Shown here piece after piece: positions 26,171 to 47,400 of a DNA stretch of 64,000 bases. The stretch's first letter is position 1. The number at the start of each line of letters is the position of its first letter. The stretch covers positions 7,281,560-7,345,559 of the forward strand of contig HG738140.1 of assembly GCA_000499405.2 (NCBI GenBank). The letters run 5' to 3'. The notes under the pieces are model-generated. The model did not search any database. It worked only from the letters and a program-made list of their open reading frames with translations, and had not been told where the DNA came from. Position numbers and translations under genes: made by a program. This stretch comes from Onchocerca volvulus. Lineage: Eukaryota > Nematoda > Chromadorea > Rhabditida > Onchocercidae.

Positions 26171-27774
26171 TCTAAAGGAAAAAACTAAAATTCGTCATTC
26201 TATGGTTTGCATTCGGAAGGAAAAGGACATTGGGCACAGTCACGATGACATTGTTCACTTCAGTATTATTACTTCAATTTGTTTAGAAATATAATCATTA
26301 AAGAAATTAACAATTCAAAAAAAGGAATTGACTGCTAGAAGATAAGTTCTTTAGGAAAAAATATTATTTGCTTCAACGTTTGATATATAGAGATAATCAA
26401 TCTCTTTTGTGATAGAAGAACAATAAATTTAGGTAAGTCCTTTTTCGATTTCTTCTAGCGAAGTTTAGATATCTGCAAAATGAGAAAACATCACTTCTCT
26501 TTCTCATATTCTACTACATCCATCCAGTGAGAGTGTTGCATGATTATATCATAATTTACTTATTGATGAACAAACATCATCCCTTTTGATTACAAGAAGA
26601 TTGTGAAATGCTATAGTAAGTAGATGTGGCGCGAAGCGATGCCGGAAATAATCGTAAACAGAATAAAAGATACTTTACATAATAAAGCCTGATCTTTGGT
26701 CGATATTGAATTTATTGATGAATCTGTCATAATTCCCTGAAAAGATGGTGATCATTAATAAATGACTTTGAACTGATAAAAGAAAACTGACGATTTCGAT
26801 CGAATTTTAGTAACAATACCGAGGGCCATAGATCTTTTCATCTCTGATCTATTGCTTTTTTTTTTAACCAGCCATTCGTCTCTCTTCTCTTCTCTATTAC
26901 TCGGTCATTCTTTAATTTCCAGATTTACAATATTAATTAAAAATCATTTAATTAATTTGTCTTTTCTCCGTATTTTTGTCTCTATTTATACTATCTTTTT
27001 CTGAATGTCACCCTCAAAAACACTAATGTCCTGTTGTTTACGTATCATCTTAATGGACATAATATCATCGGTGCAAAGGCATAGCTGGTACTATCTCTTG
27101 TCTCCCTTTCTCTCCCTCTTTGCACGGTTCAGCTATTTTTTGTCTCATCGTCGGTGCTCTCCTACATATTCATCATCACTCGCTAGGAAGATTATTGTTG
27201 CATTATGGTGACTCTAACTGACTGGCACAATAGCTGTCCGCCCAATCGTTGAATTTAGACGTTGAGGAAGTCAATGTTTCTGGAAGGTTCTCGTTTGTAC
27301 AGGAAGCTTTGTACGATTGCTGCTGTAAGATAACGATTTTCCACAAATTCTTTGAACTTTTTACTTACTTTTCTATCCTTTCTTGACCTGTTTTTCTGCA
27401 AATCTTCCATTCTGGACATATTGGAAATCGTTATCTCCCTCTCTCTCTTTCTCTCTCTCTCTTTATTTGAAATCCATTTTCGTTTTATTTCATTCGGTTT
27501 TACTTCATTCGGTAATTTTCTCATTTTCCGCCTATTAAAGTATAATTTCAAAATCCAATTTTAGAGAGAAATCCTATTTCTAATTGATTATTGGAAAAGT
27601 CATTCTCGAGTTATTTCCTCTCTTTCAAGTTATTTATTTCTGATTTCTCAGTCTCAGTTTGCTAAATGCATTCATTCTAAATGAAATGAGTGATCGATAT
27701 GATCAAAAGAAGGTTTTGGCCATTATTAATAGCAAATAAGCAAAATAGCTATAAAATTTGTTACAGTATATTCG

Positions 27775-28039
27775 TCTAAACATATACGTATACGTCATCT
27801 ATTATGCGTTCGTATGGTGGTTTTGTGAGTTGTTTTCTGTGATTCAAAATATCCATCATTTAAATATAATTTTATCCAACAACTAATTAATTATTTTAGC
27901 CTTTATGCATCAACTATTTTGCAAAATATGACGATATTATTTATGCGTCAACTATTTCTTCACTTTTTTTTTTGCTGACGTTTCAATATTTTTTAATCAT
28001 TCACGGAGTATTCACAACTTTACAATGATCCCTGTGGAG

Positions 28040-28123
<84 letters not shown>

Positions 28124-28700
28124 GTATGTGTCTGTATTGTACGTGCACCTCAAGTCATCTATCATACATTCATGCGGTACGCAGATTTGTTTTCTGACTT
28201 AGAAAAGAAATATTTAACCTTAGTCGTGGCATTATTAATATCCATCATTCAATATAATTTCGTCGTGGCATTATTAATATCCATCATTCAATATAATTTC
28301 ATCCAAAAAGCAGGTTACTTGTCTTAGGCTTTAATGCGCATCAACTATTTCGTACCTCTGAAACAATTGTCTACTTCTATTTTCTCAAAAATGCTACCGT
28401 AAACAATTTATATTTACCAATCTCCACCATCACTTGAACGATTCCATTTTCCTTTTTCAATCCTTTTTTTTTTCAAAATTGATCTTCAACCAATAAGTTT
28501 TTATGATTTCATCTCTTAGCACACAGAATCAATCATTCAAAAGCTTATATTTTTTTATTCTTTCATAACTTTTGCTAGTAAAAATGCCAGAAATTCGAAT
28601 AGTAATTATCATACCAAAGATGCCTTTTTTTTACTGTTTTTTCGATGTTTCATTATTTTTCAATCATTCACAAAACATCATTCATAACCTTACAGTTACA
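27775..28700 (+). repeat. Diverged direct duplication around a (TG)n microsatellite
   Basis: Blocks in 27785-28030 (GTCATCTATnATnC, TTGTTTTCTGnnnT, ATATCCATCATTnAATATAATTT, GCATCAACTATTTnG, TTTTTnAATCATTCAC) recur in the same order in 28150-28690. Inside the second copy, a 37-bp segment beginning CGTGGCATTATTAATATCCA is itself tandemly duplicated (about 28224-28260 and 28263-28299). The microsatellite (28042-28135) lies between the two copies. Confidence 0.7.
28042..28135 (+). repeat. (TG)n/(TATG)n microsatellite
   Basis: Long TG run followed by interspersed TATGTG units. Simple repeat with no coding meaning; the open frame across it is an artefact. Confidence 0.97.
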
Positions 28701-31700
28701 CGCATATGCGACATGTAGAAATCATATTTTCGCCTTCTCCTCAAATGATTGGATCTAATGCCTTAAACCTATGTCAGATGTTACTAAAATTTTGAATTGG
28801 GGCAATTTCACTTGCCAGGGGCAGTCATTTCGATCAGCGGTTGAATGTTTGAAGAACTTTTTGCTTCACATCTTGCATTGTTGTGTTGCATCTTGCATCG
28901 CACAAGGAGAATTCAACAATCGTCCCATATTTATTCCGAATACACATACATCTATCTATCTGTCTATATCTATATATAAACAATATGGGAAATTGTGTTC
29001 CTTTGATGTATATATGAGTGTATGTGAGTATGTAGGTATTATGTATTTGCTGATACGGATCAGAATCCGGTTGAGCTGTTGTTCAAACTTCATCGCTCTT
29101 CCTGTATTGTTTTCATTTTATAAACGATTTGAGGACAAAATTTATATCCTTTTGCGGTCGTTATCAGAAGTTGTTTGGTTGATAGAATCTATACATTTAT
29201 AATGATTGATGACTGTCTGTTTAACTATATATGATAACTACTTTTCTATTTGATCTCGAAAATCAAGTTTTGATGAAATTTAGTTTCGTAATATTTTCCA
29301 TTATGTTTTATTCTAAAGACGTAAAAAAAAAAAAAAAATTTATTGCTCGGATAACTTTTAAAAAAAAAGTGTAAAATAATTTCATCTGTAGTTTGTTAAT
29401 TTAATCATACGTACTTTGATTTATTTCATGAAATAAAATATTTAACTAAAAGTAAGCAAGAAAGACAAAGATTTTTGTGAAAATTATCCTTTCTTAATAA
29501 CAATTTTTGTCGGAAATTATCGTATAATATCGTTGTGCATTTCTAATTCAGCTGAAATTTTAACTTACATTATTGTCATTAGTTTTGGAAGTACATTTCC
29601 TTCTTTTTTTTTTTTTTCATTAAATATACTATTGAATATATTAAGTGAATATATTAAGCCAGTGAGAATTATCATACAGTTGAATACTTATATAACTCGT
29701 ATCAGTTCCTTAGAAATTATCACTTTTCAGAAATTTACACTATTGATTGAAAAGTTATATTTACAAATTTAGCTTTGTATTAAAAAAATAATGTTCTATC
29801 AGGAGTAAAAGTGAAAATTTGTATTTTCGTTTTTCAAATGGAAGTAATATTTTTAAACACTATATCTTCTCGTGATAATTCCCAATACCGTAATTATTAA
29901 ATATCGTATTCAATGATTTCCAGTTAGTTTTTTCTAGGCATGGTCATGACTATTTGGCTCGATGAAAGAGTTTCATCTCTTCTAGATTTCTAATAATCTA
30001 TTCTCAAAGGAGGATTTTGTTTTATAAGGGGCCATTTTGCACGAATAGAAAAAAAAAATACTGTATGATCCATAAACAAATCTATTGTCCCTTTTGCTCG
30101 AGCATTTATTTAAATATCATTTGCATAACAAACAACAATAAAAATTGTATAACGTACTTTTTGCTGAAATAGGTTGGCAATTTTTCATATAAGAGAAGGC
30201 AAATGTAATTGTAAGTTGCATTTTGGCATCCTATTTCGTATCCGTCATTTAATACATTTTGTTCCTCTTTTTCCTGTTCTTTAATCCCATATAAACTTTC
30301 CCTCATCATTGCTAATTGCACACCATCAGACTACTCTTTCGTAGTGCTTTTACAAATTCTTACATCTTATTTTTCTAGAAAATTCTCGAATTTGTTGTCT
30401 TTTCTCTGCAAAATGGCAATAATCTCTAGCGAAAGCAATTTGCAAAACTTTTTTGCAAATTTCCATTGACGAAATTTTTAATTTAGGACAGGGCTTATGA
30501 TAAATTTATTTATTTAGATTTCAAACACTTCCAAAATATATGGCTGAGTTACTGATTTGCGCAGTAGCAATGAAAGTTTCAATATTTTTTCACTGTTATT
30601 TTCTTACCAGTTCAAAGGCTTCAATTGACGAGACGATATTAATCGTGAAATATTGATCGTAAAATATTCCATTTAGTACTTTTTGCACTTCTTTTTCTTC
30701 AAATGCTTAATTTCATTTTGATTGGGACAACTTTATAATAAATTAGTATCGCAGTCGTCTTTTTTTTTGTATTGATGTTTATCTTTCAAAAATTTTGATT
30801 TAATTTCATTGCAGAGTTCGGTTCGCGAAGGAAGGAATTCGTGTGCATTAGTCACTACGATCCTATTGGCTGAGATATACGATTGTTGGTGAAATTGAAA
30901 TTCATCTGGTTACCAAACAACTCAAACTGAAATAATTTAGCCTTATCATTTCGAAACTGTTCAAACGAAATTAACATTACGAGGTTTGCGTTAAAATTAT
31001 GTGTTATTATTCAGAAATGCAAGATTTCTTGTTAATCACTTATTATAGGAACTTTTTATTGATTACTCTCTGAATCCAGAACTAACGACATTGAGGAAAT
31101 TGGAAATTGAGGAGACGCCCGCACCATTTACTAAACTTGTCTCCGCATTCTTCTCGCACTTCAAAGGATTTTTTTTTATTGAAGGTCGACAAAACAGATT
31201 ATGAGAATGATTGTGAGAGAATGAATGATGGTTAGCATAGAAAATAAAAAAAAAAAAAAAAAAAAAGAAAACGAGAAAAAAGCATTCAAAAAAAGTGAAG
31301 AAGTTCTAATTTGCAGCATTAATGCAAAGTTTTAAAATAGAATTTTAAAATAATTTATGATTCGGAAGAATTGAACAGTATTATCATTTCAATGATATGT
31401 AAAATAGATATTGTCACCTCATTCTTCATTTTTGCTATTACTAAAATTTCGGAACAGTTCCTTGCTTGAATAACCAAATAACGTAGATGAGAGAGACAGC
31501 TTTTATTTTTTATTAAAGTCTTTTGATTTCCTGTTTTCGTTTGGAAATTTTATATCGTTTCGGGAAGTTTTATTACTGTTCTGTGTTGAAAGTTGAGGAA
31601 AAGTAGTACATCATATCCAGAAGCAGTTTTTTGATCACTTAACAAAGTGCTTCTTAGCAATAACGTAATTCGGCTGAGTAAATATTCACTTTTTTTTTTT

Positions 31701-31729
31701 TTTTTGCCTTTTCTGTTATCATTTTGACT

Positions 31730-31986
31730 TCACTGTTGATTTTCGGCACTGGCATACTCATCCATTTTATAGTGAGAAATACCAGACAGTAACCTAGCTT
31801 TCATTGCCCCATAAGAGAGAGGATACAAGCTTTTAATTTTTTGAAATGCCCTAATAGCTTGTTTGTATTTTTTCTCGTCGAAAAGTTTAACTGCCTCCTT
31901 ACATAGCTCAACTTCGATCCTTTCATAATCATTCGCGTAAAGGAGCAAATCAAAAAAATAAGACACGTGATTAAAGTCCTACACAT
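31730..31986 (-). pseudogene. bamD: bamD (comL) fragment, outer-membrane assembly lipoprotein
   Basis: The gene for the TPR lipoprotein of the BAM complex, which inserts beta-barrel proteins in the Gram-negative outer membrane. The - strand frame from 31986 gives MCRTLITCLIFLIC, a signal peptide with a lipobox-like LIC. After about 19 codons, coding continues in another frame (NDYERIEVELCKEAVKLF, then KKYKQAIRAFQKIKSLYPL, SYGAMKARLLSGISHYKMDE), the first TPR repeats. So there is one frameshift, and the gene stops after about 95 codons where the family has roughly 230-250. It cannot make a functional protein in a worm nucleus. Confidence 0.8.
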
Positions 31987-32982
31987 AATATTTTTTTTGA
32001 CCTTTTGAAATTAAAATTAGTTATTTTAAAGGAAAGAAATTCTAACTTTTCCTACTCACTTTCTTCAAGACTTAAATCTTGCCTTTTGGTCAAGTCTGCA
32101 TTTTTTATAAATGCCTTGCATTTGTAAAAAATTGCTGCGAGGATAATGTTTGTTTTGGCAGCGGAGCAGTTAAATTTTTTCATTACTTTGTCAATAGGGT
32201 TTTATGTTCGATGTTTTCTGCAATCATAGTACAAAACTTCTAATAGAGTTGTGCTTGATCTCTACAATCACAGTATTGAAACAGTGCTAAGGTTGTATGC
32301 AAAGATAAGGCCGTTATTTTCATTCATTGTGTTGCTGAAGGTGATAAAGCATCCACTAATTTTATGTTTTGGATATCTTAAGTTTAGCATTCCCTTCTCA
32401 CTTTCTATAGCTGGGTTAATTTTAAACGCTAAAGTAAATGTTTGAGCTAGAATTATCACTACTTGGAATGATAGGAAGGAAAGACACTCAAACTTTTTAT
32501 ATCAAGGGTGCTAATGTTTATTATAGAAGTGGTGATTATGTGAAAAGTCCATCATCAGAAAATCAAAAGCTTAGTGATTAATGCTACAATTATAGACCAT
32601 AATAAAAAGTAATTCTTTACATTTGATCTAATTTTAATTTGAATATTCTTCAGTTTTTGATCAGCTATCCAAGTCTTTTCAGAGCTTATAAACTTCAAGA
32701 TGATATTTCTTTTTTAAGACATCTAACTTTGCAAATATATTGAGCTGAAATAGCATATAAAACAAAAACCTTATATTCCATTTAAATAAGAACCTTAGTG
32801 TAGTTTATTAGTTTTATACATCAATATAGCAAACGTATCAGAGGAAATGCTATTTTCTTATTTTGCTAGAGAAGACAGTAAGTACTTGTAATCTGTGTCA
32901 GCTCAAGATAAATTGAGCTAATCTGCTCCATATATTAAAGCTTTCGAGAGGTTTCAGTTTATTTACTTTATCATTTTCTTTA

Positions 32983-33252
32983 TTGTCAAATATTGCTTTG
33001 AATAATATGATATGGAGGGGCACGTTATCAGTGATTGCTATTATTGATTTTAGTTCACAATTTAAACAGCTTATTGCAAAACAAATCAGAGAAATGGGTG
33101 TCTATTGTGAGAAATTCCCAAGCAACATCAATTTTGTAGTATCAAAATACAATGGAATTATTTTCTCTGGAGGACCGCAATCTGTAAATGATAGTTATTC
33201 TTTGGTAAGTGAAGTAGCAGATGAGATTATAAAGTTTACCAAGGTCTCGTAA
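32983..33252 (+). pseudogene. guaA: guaA 5' fragment (GMP synthase, glutaminase domain)
   Basis: Start of bacterial GMP synthase, the enzyme that aminates XMP to GMP. The frame reads [30 protein letters not shown], then [15 protein letters not shown], the conserved N-terminal glutamine amidotransferase signature (usual DFGSQ; here DFSSQ). Homology ends after about 75 residues, before the nucleophile-containing GICYG motif. The amidotransferase active site, ATP-pyrophosphatase and dimerisation domains are all missing. A truncated bacterial gene inside nematode DNA. Confidence 0.85.
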
Positions 33253-33254
33253 TA

Positions 33255-33848
33255 TTAACGAAATTTTCGAAACATGTGGCTTTTATATTCAAGACAACGT
33301 AGCCGCTTTTTCTTGTTCTGTCGAATTTTCATAACTGCTTTTGAATAATGAGTTTGTGAAATTGCTAGTCTTTCACCTGCTCTGAAATTATTTAACTTAT
33401 GTCGAGAGCGATTGAACACCAGCTTTTGAAGAATCGCCCAGACAAACCCTCGAAAAGATGAATTGTAATTTTCATTCAGACTCTATGAAAAGAAAAAAAT
33501 AAGTTAAAAAAGAGTGATTGATTATGTGAGGAAGAGGAAGAGAACTTCATACTATAAGCTGTTCATCCACATAAAGTTTGAAATGTTTACCAGTTATTTT
33601 TTAATCTTCTCTGTACATATGACGTACTAGTTTTTGATCAATAATAAAAGAGTCTTTAGAAATTTAACTTTCTTTCGTCTAAAAATCTGCATTCTAGTGA
33701 TGAATAATTCATTCGCAATATTATTGAAGTGCAACTTTGATTTCATCGTACTTATTTGCGACAAAATATTCAGGCCTGATCGTTGATGTTTCTGAAACAT
33801 TTCAATCAATAAAAAAAAAAAAAATGAATGCAATTTCTTAGATGCCAT
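33255..33848 (-). CDS. Candidate small nematode gene, at least two exons, unknown function
   Basis: Two exons on the - strand fit together in phase: 33791-33669 (KHQRSGLNILSQISTMKSKL..., 41 codons after a TTTCAG acceptor) and 33482-33255 (75 codons plus TAA, after a strong pyrimidine-rich CATAG acceptor). The second contains FRGFVWAILQKLVFNRSRHK, ERLAISQTHYSKAVMKIRQN and KKKRLRCLEYKSHMFRKFR. It has no internal ATG near its start, so a simple ORF search misses it. Composition is normal for coding DNA and the product is strongly basic. A possible ATG lies at 33848 in the same frame, but the poly-T there suggests intron instead, and the true 5' end is unknown. No family recognised. The stop codon lies about 3-6 bp from the end of guaA homology. 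Confidence 0.45.
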
Positions 33849-35028
33849 TTGTCCAGACTTTTCTGTTTTGAAAATTGTGCAAATTGAATAACATATACGT
33901 GCAGTAGTAGTATGGAAACTTATTAGCTTTCATTATTTGTGTAATGATTAAAATGTTACTTCAAATTGACAAAAAAACAGAGAATGCAAATATTATGAAA
34001 TATTTTGCATGCATAAATATAAATATTATGAAATATTATGCATGTGTATATTAGCCTTAAACATTAAGTATAAAAATTAATGTTTGGGAAGATGCCTATT
34101 TTCTGCAAAAAAGAAAAAAAAAATAATGCATTAAATTTTGGATAGTTTGTAGTTCATTTATTTGTTGCATTTTTTTTTTTTTCGGATCAGTTAATTAAAA
34201 CAAGCGTAGTTTCTTCATTTAGTTCTCTTCCATACTATTGATTCAGTGTTTTAGTAAAAAAAAAAGGTTGGAATTTGTAGTATTAAATTCTTTTCGATCC
34301 TCATGTTCATCTGAATCAATAATTAAAAATTTTGAAAAATTCAAGAAATTCTCTATAAATTTTTAGCATTTGGAGTTTTATCATATTTTATTATTATGAA
34401 AAAAATTTGAATTCAACTGAATAAAGATTGCCGAAAGAATACGTATTACTGAATGCCACTTCATAAATGGAGAAATCACGAACCTTCTTTTTTTTCATAA
34501 ACCTTTTCCTTTTTTATTTTTTATCTTTTTTGAAGTTTTTTTATAGGAAATAAGAAAATTTTCCCTTCATTTAAACATGAATTAAAAATACTCGAGTGCT
34601 CTTATAATGGTAACGGTACTGGTAATAATAATGAAGATCGTGTCTCGCCGGTTTTCCCTAGGTTCTAAAAATGCTGTGAACTTCTGAATGAACTTTGACT
34701 TTTTAGTATGAACGTTTTCAGTTACCATATAATGTTTTCAGTCACCATATATGCACCATATAATGCATGTATTTATAATGTTATCTTGGAGATTACATTC
34801 TTAAAGTTTTTTTTTATATAATTTTTTCGGATTTAGATTTGAGAAAAACCGGAGAACTTTATTTTAAAAGGATGCAAAATTTCAGGTATATAACCTGCTC
34901 AAGTAGTTTATTCAGTCAATTAAATTGATATCAAATCGGTAATAACAATTTCCTTCCCATTTCTCTACCTCGCGTGTGACTTCAGTCATCTATTCACGCG
35001 TTTATATAAAGAAACAGCATTTCGATTG

Positions 35029-35036
35029 TGACGTCA
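35029..35036. promoter_or_regulatory. CRE-like palindrome TGACGTCA upstream of mnk
   Basis: Exact consensus cAMP-response element (binding site for CREB/ATF bZIP factors) 117 bp before the presumed SL acceptor and 141 bp before the presumed ATG. A TTTATATAAA TATA-like string lies at 35000-35009. An 8-bp site can occur by chance, but position favours function. Confidence 0.45.
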
Positions 35037-35140
35037 CAGATAAAGCGGGCGAAATAAAAAAGTTTGTGTTTTCCAATTCAATATCTATAGTTTTCTCAAA
35101 ATCATGATGTATTATTCGTTAAAATTTTATCTGACTGTTA

Positions 35141-35153
35141 TTTTGAATTTCAG
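35141..35153 (+). promoter_or_regulatory. Probable SL trans-splice acceptor of mnk
   Basis: TTTTGAATTTCAG directly precedes the first coding exon, 23 nt before its ATG at 35177. This is the normal arrangement for a spliced-leader acceptor, although an upstream cis exon cannot be excluded. Confidence 0.5.
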
Positions 35154-35176
35154 GCGAAGAAGCCGCGAATTCAGCA

Positions 35177-44431
<9,255 letters not shown>

Positions 44432-47400
44432 TAATTTGCGGAAATTATTAGGCTTCAATTCGCAGAAATACTTCTCCAATTCATTTTAAGTAGTTTTTTT
44501 TTTTTTCTGAAATTGGTCGTTAGTTGCCATCCAGATTGATCCAAGAAATTGCAAGTTCTGCTCATGAAGTATCATACCACCGTAGCTTCAGAAAATCCGT
44601 GTTTGCATTAAGATGAAAGCACCCAAAGCTGAAGTTGGAGTAAGTGTTTGTTCCGTTTGCATTGCTTGCTGTTCATTCTACAATTTTATTATTTACATAT
44701 TTATTGTTTTCTCTGGAATTACTAGGATTAATTTTGGTTAATTTCATCGTGATTTTGTTTTTATGACTGTATAATCTCTCAAAATTCAGTTCAAATTCAC
44801 TTGTGGAAATGTTCTTTATTGTTAAAAAAAATTAGGAACTAGAAATAAGAATTATAGAAATAATATAGCGAAGAAAATCATATGATTCGGAAATAACAAA
44901 TCTTTTTTTTAAATTTTTTTTTTAAATAGCCTTGATTTATTGGCCTTTTTTGTTGTAGTTCTTTATTTTCTCTTCGATTATATAAAATGATATTGAATGA
45001 TTTATTTTGTGCATATCTTCTTCAATTTTTGATTGAATTTGTCAAAACCAGTTTTCCTATTAATTTAGGGAACGGATTTAATGCTAAAGATTGCTAATTC
45101 TCTAAGAACATAGAAGTTATTTGGAAATTGTTGTTGTGGTATTATCCTTCATTAGTATCTTAATAGTGGCTTTAATATAGCTAAGGATAAATTCGATTTT
45201 ATTTTTTGGGTTAGCAGCAGATCCGCTCTCTCTTTGCATCCTCTTTGTTTAATGCTTAATTTTTAATGATTGAATAAGTGATATCGATTCTTCATGATAT
45301 CAAAAATCTGAATTTTTTTTTTGAGATAAAGCTTGAGTTCTAATTAGCTTATATTACTACTAATTATTTTTTTTAATTAAATCTTCTCTCCGATTATTAT
45401 TTTTCTTTCTCACCATACATGCATTTTACGGAAACTCAAAAAAACACAAAGAAATAATTTGCTATCCTCGAAGTATTTTTTTTTGTTATTGTTGTATTTT
45501 TAATCAAATTATTATTTTATTCTTGATTTAAATGATTTGAAAAGGTGACTTAAATTTTAAAATTAAGGTTTTTCGAAATATTCGATGGAAATTTCTTTTT
45601 TTAAACTATTAATTAAGAATTTTATGCTTTATTTACACATTTTTTAGTAGAATACTCGGTTTGAGGTAGGGTATCTTCAGACTTGCTTGTACATATTGTT
45701 ACATTTCTTTTGTTATTTGATTACTGTTAAATGTACATAAATAAATCCAAGCAAATGTTATGTAATTGAAGAAACGTTATCATGTAAATAGGTTAGAAGT
45801 TAAATGTTTGTAAGAAAAATTTGAATGCTTGATGTATAATTTGAAATGTATAATTTTTCGTCTGAAATACTATCAACGCTGTTTTTTCATTTTTTTTTTT
45901 GTTTTTTTTAAAATATTTTTCACTTTTTTAATACCGATGAGTGAGGACGATCACGGGATTTATTTTGTCCTAAAGCAATGTATTTTTCAAGAATTAATAA
46001 ATATTCATCTAATATAGGCACAGCCCTTCTTTATTTTCTATCGTCTTCGACATCAAATTAAGGCACATCTCCTTCCAATCAGTTAATATTTTGATTTTAT
46101 TTGATATAAATGTTTTTGTTTACTTAAGATGTCTTCTTTAGGTGCTTTAATTTGATTCTTTATGGGTTTATTTGAAGCTATTCAGTTTGTGGTTTTTTAT
46201 ATCCTGCTTTGGAATTCGTAAGTTGCCATCTTATAGGCCCATGTTTGCATCACTTTTTTGGTTTTTGTTGCGGGAATACCACACAATTTCAAATAATCCA
46301 GGTTATCGTAAATATTTTCAAGGAAGGAAAATAAAGTATCCATGGTAGAATAGTACAATTTGGGCCTTTCTATTTGTGGACTTTAAAATAACTTTTTCTG
46401 TTTTGTATTTTCTTAATTCCGGTCTTCATGATTTAAAGCTTATATTCTGTATATATTTATTTAAAATATTATTGACACTAACAACGTGTTTATTTCATTT
46501 ATTTTTTTAGGTTGTTAGTAAGTTTGTTCCATTTTTTTGGTTTATCTCATATTATTTTATGAATGGATTTCATTTTTCGGTTTTCTGTATTCTGAATTTC
46601 CATGTATTTCGAGAATTAAAATATGTCATTAAAAGAATTTAATAAAGAAAAGCCTGGAAATCACATCATTTTATCACATTTCTTTTTCGAAAATTTCTTA
46701 TATCCATATTTCAGAGCAACATACATTTGAATCCTTAATTGAGCAATATCATACAATCGCTTGTGAAATAAATTTTTTGATCGTAAATTAAAAAATCCAG
46801 TTAATTTCTATGTGCAATATTTTATATATTATTCCTTTAAAATCTAATAATTATTGGTAACATTAATGATAATGGTACCGATTATGAGTAGCAATTTTTA
46901 TATTTCTGTTTACGTCTACTTATCATAGTTCCTGGAGACTTTTTTCTTATTCTTTTACATCTAATAATTTCTTGAATATGAAATACATATTTGACACGGC
47001 TGTCTCATGTTTGGAAAACTATGTTGATGTTTTCCTAGTGTACTTAATTCCTGGAAATTATTAATCTGCCTATATCTTTTTTATAGAAGAAACGAGGAAA
47101 CATAAAGTAGCCTTTGGTTTCGAGCTAAAATATAGTGAGATTCAAAATTCCCAATTGAATATTTGGATTAGAAAAGCACAAAAGATTGAAAATAGAATCT
47201 TTGGTTTTCGAGAAACAGATTTATGATATGAACAAAGATGCCAGAAGCGATTTTAAAGTGAGAAAATCTGATTAAACTGCTATTAATCAAGAAATCAAAT
47301 TTGTCAATTTGATCTGAACAACTTTAACCTGAAGAATTTCTTCAAACAAATCCGAATATCGAATCTAGGAATAGATGAGTCCATACTTCACTGATTTCGA

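Larger units (their letters stand above)
17860..31725. other. Long gene-poor A+T-rich region
   Basis: About 13.9 kb in which I can support no complete gene. Long homopolymer T and A runs, many short chance frames, a 21-bp direct duplication (TTATGTCAGTAATTATTGCA at about 19793 and 19821), a Helitron-derived fragment (26085-26170), a (CT)n tract (27435-27462), a (TG)n microsatellite (28042-28135) and a duplicated block around 27.8-28.7 kb. The longest open frame (28771-29202, +, 143 codons) has no family resemblance. Some of the region could be introns of genes whose exons I could not recognise. Confidence 0.4.
31730..33252. other. Bacterial insert of Wolbachia type (nuclear Wolbachia transfer)
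   Basis: Block bounded by two broken bacterial genes: bamD on the - strand at the left and guaA on the + strand at the right. The middle (about 31990-32980) has short degraded frames, for example a - strand frame from about 32165 starting MKKFNCSAAKTNIILAAI, consistent with prokaryotic coding DNA after decay; I cannot name these. The left edge meets a poly-T/poly-A run (31690-31705). The right edge falls within a few bases of a nematode stop codon. Filarial nuclear genomes are known to carry such transfers. Assignment to Wolbachia is inference from gene type and host. Confidence 0.8.
33850..35153. other. Spacer and mnk upstream region
   Basis: A+T-rich, no supported exon. Short direct repeats (ATAAATATTATGAAATATT near 33990-34040 and GTTTTCAGTyACCATATA near 34718-34752). 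The last 200 bp is less A+T-rich and carries the CRE-like site and SL acceptor described separately. Confidence 0.5.

Noticed and set aside
27255..27551. Basic 98-codon frame on the - strand with Arg-Glu repeats
   Set aside because: The Arg-Glu run is the reverse of a (CT)n tract; the rest has no recognised similarity.
28046..28327. 93-codon frame of alternating Cys-Val and Tyr-Val repeats
   Set aside because: Produced by a (TG)n microsatellite followed by a duplicated segment; not a gene.
28771..29202. 143-codon open frame, + strand
   Set aside because: Longest frame in the spacer, but no domain, no splice partners and a random-looking composition; treated as chance.
32251..32459. Overlapping frames on both strands in the middle of the bacterial insert
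   Set aside because: Neither could be tied to a known bacterial protein with confidence; kept only as part of the insert.
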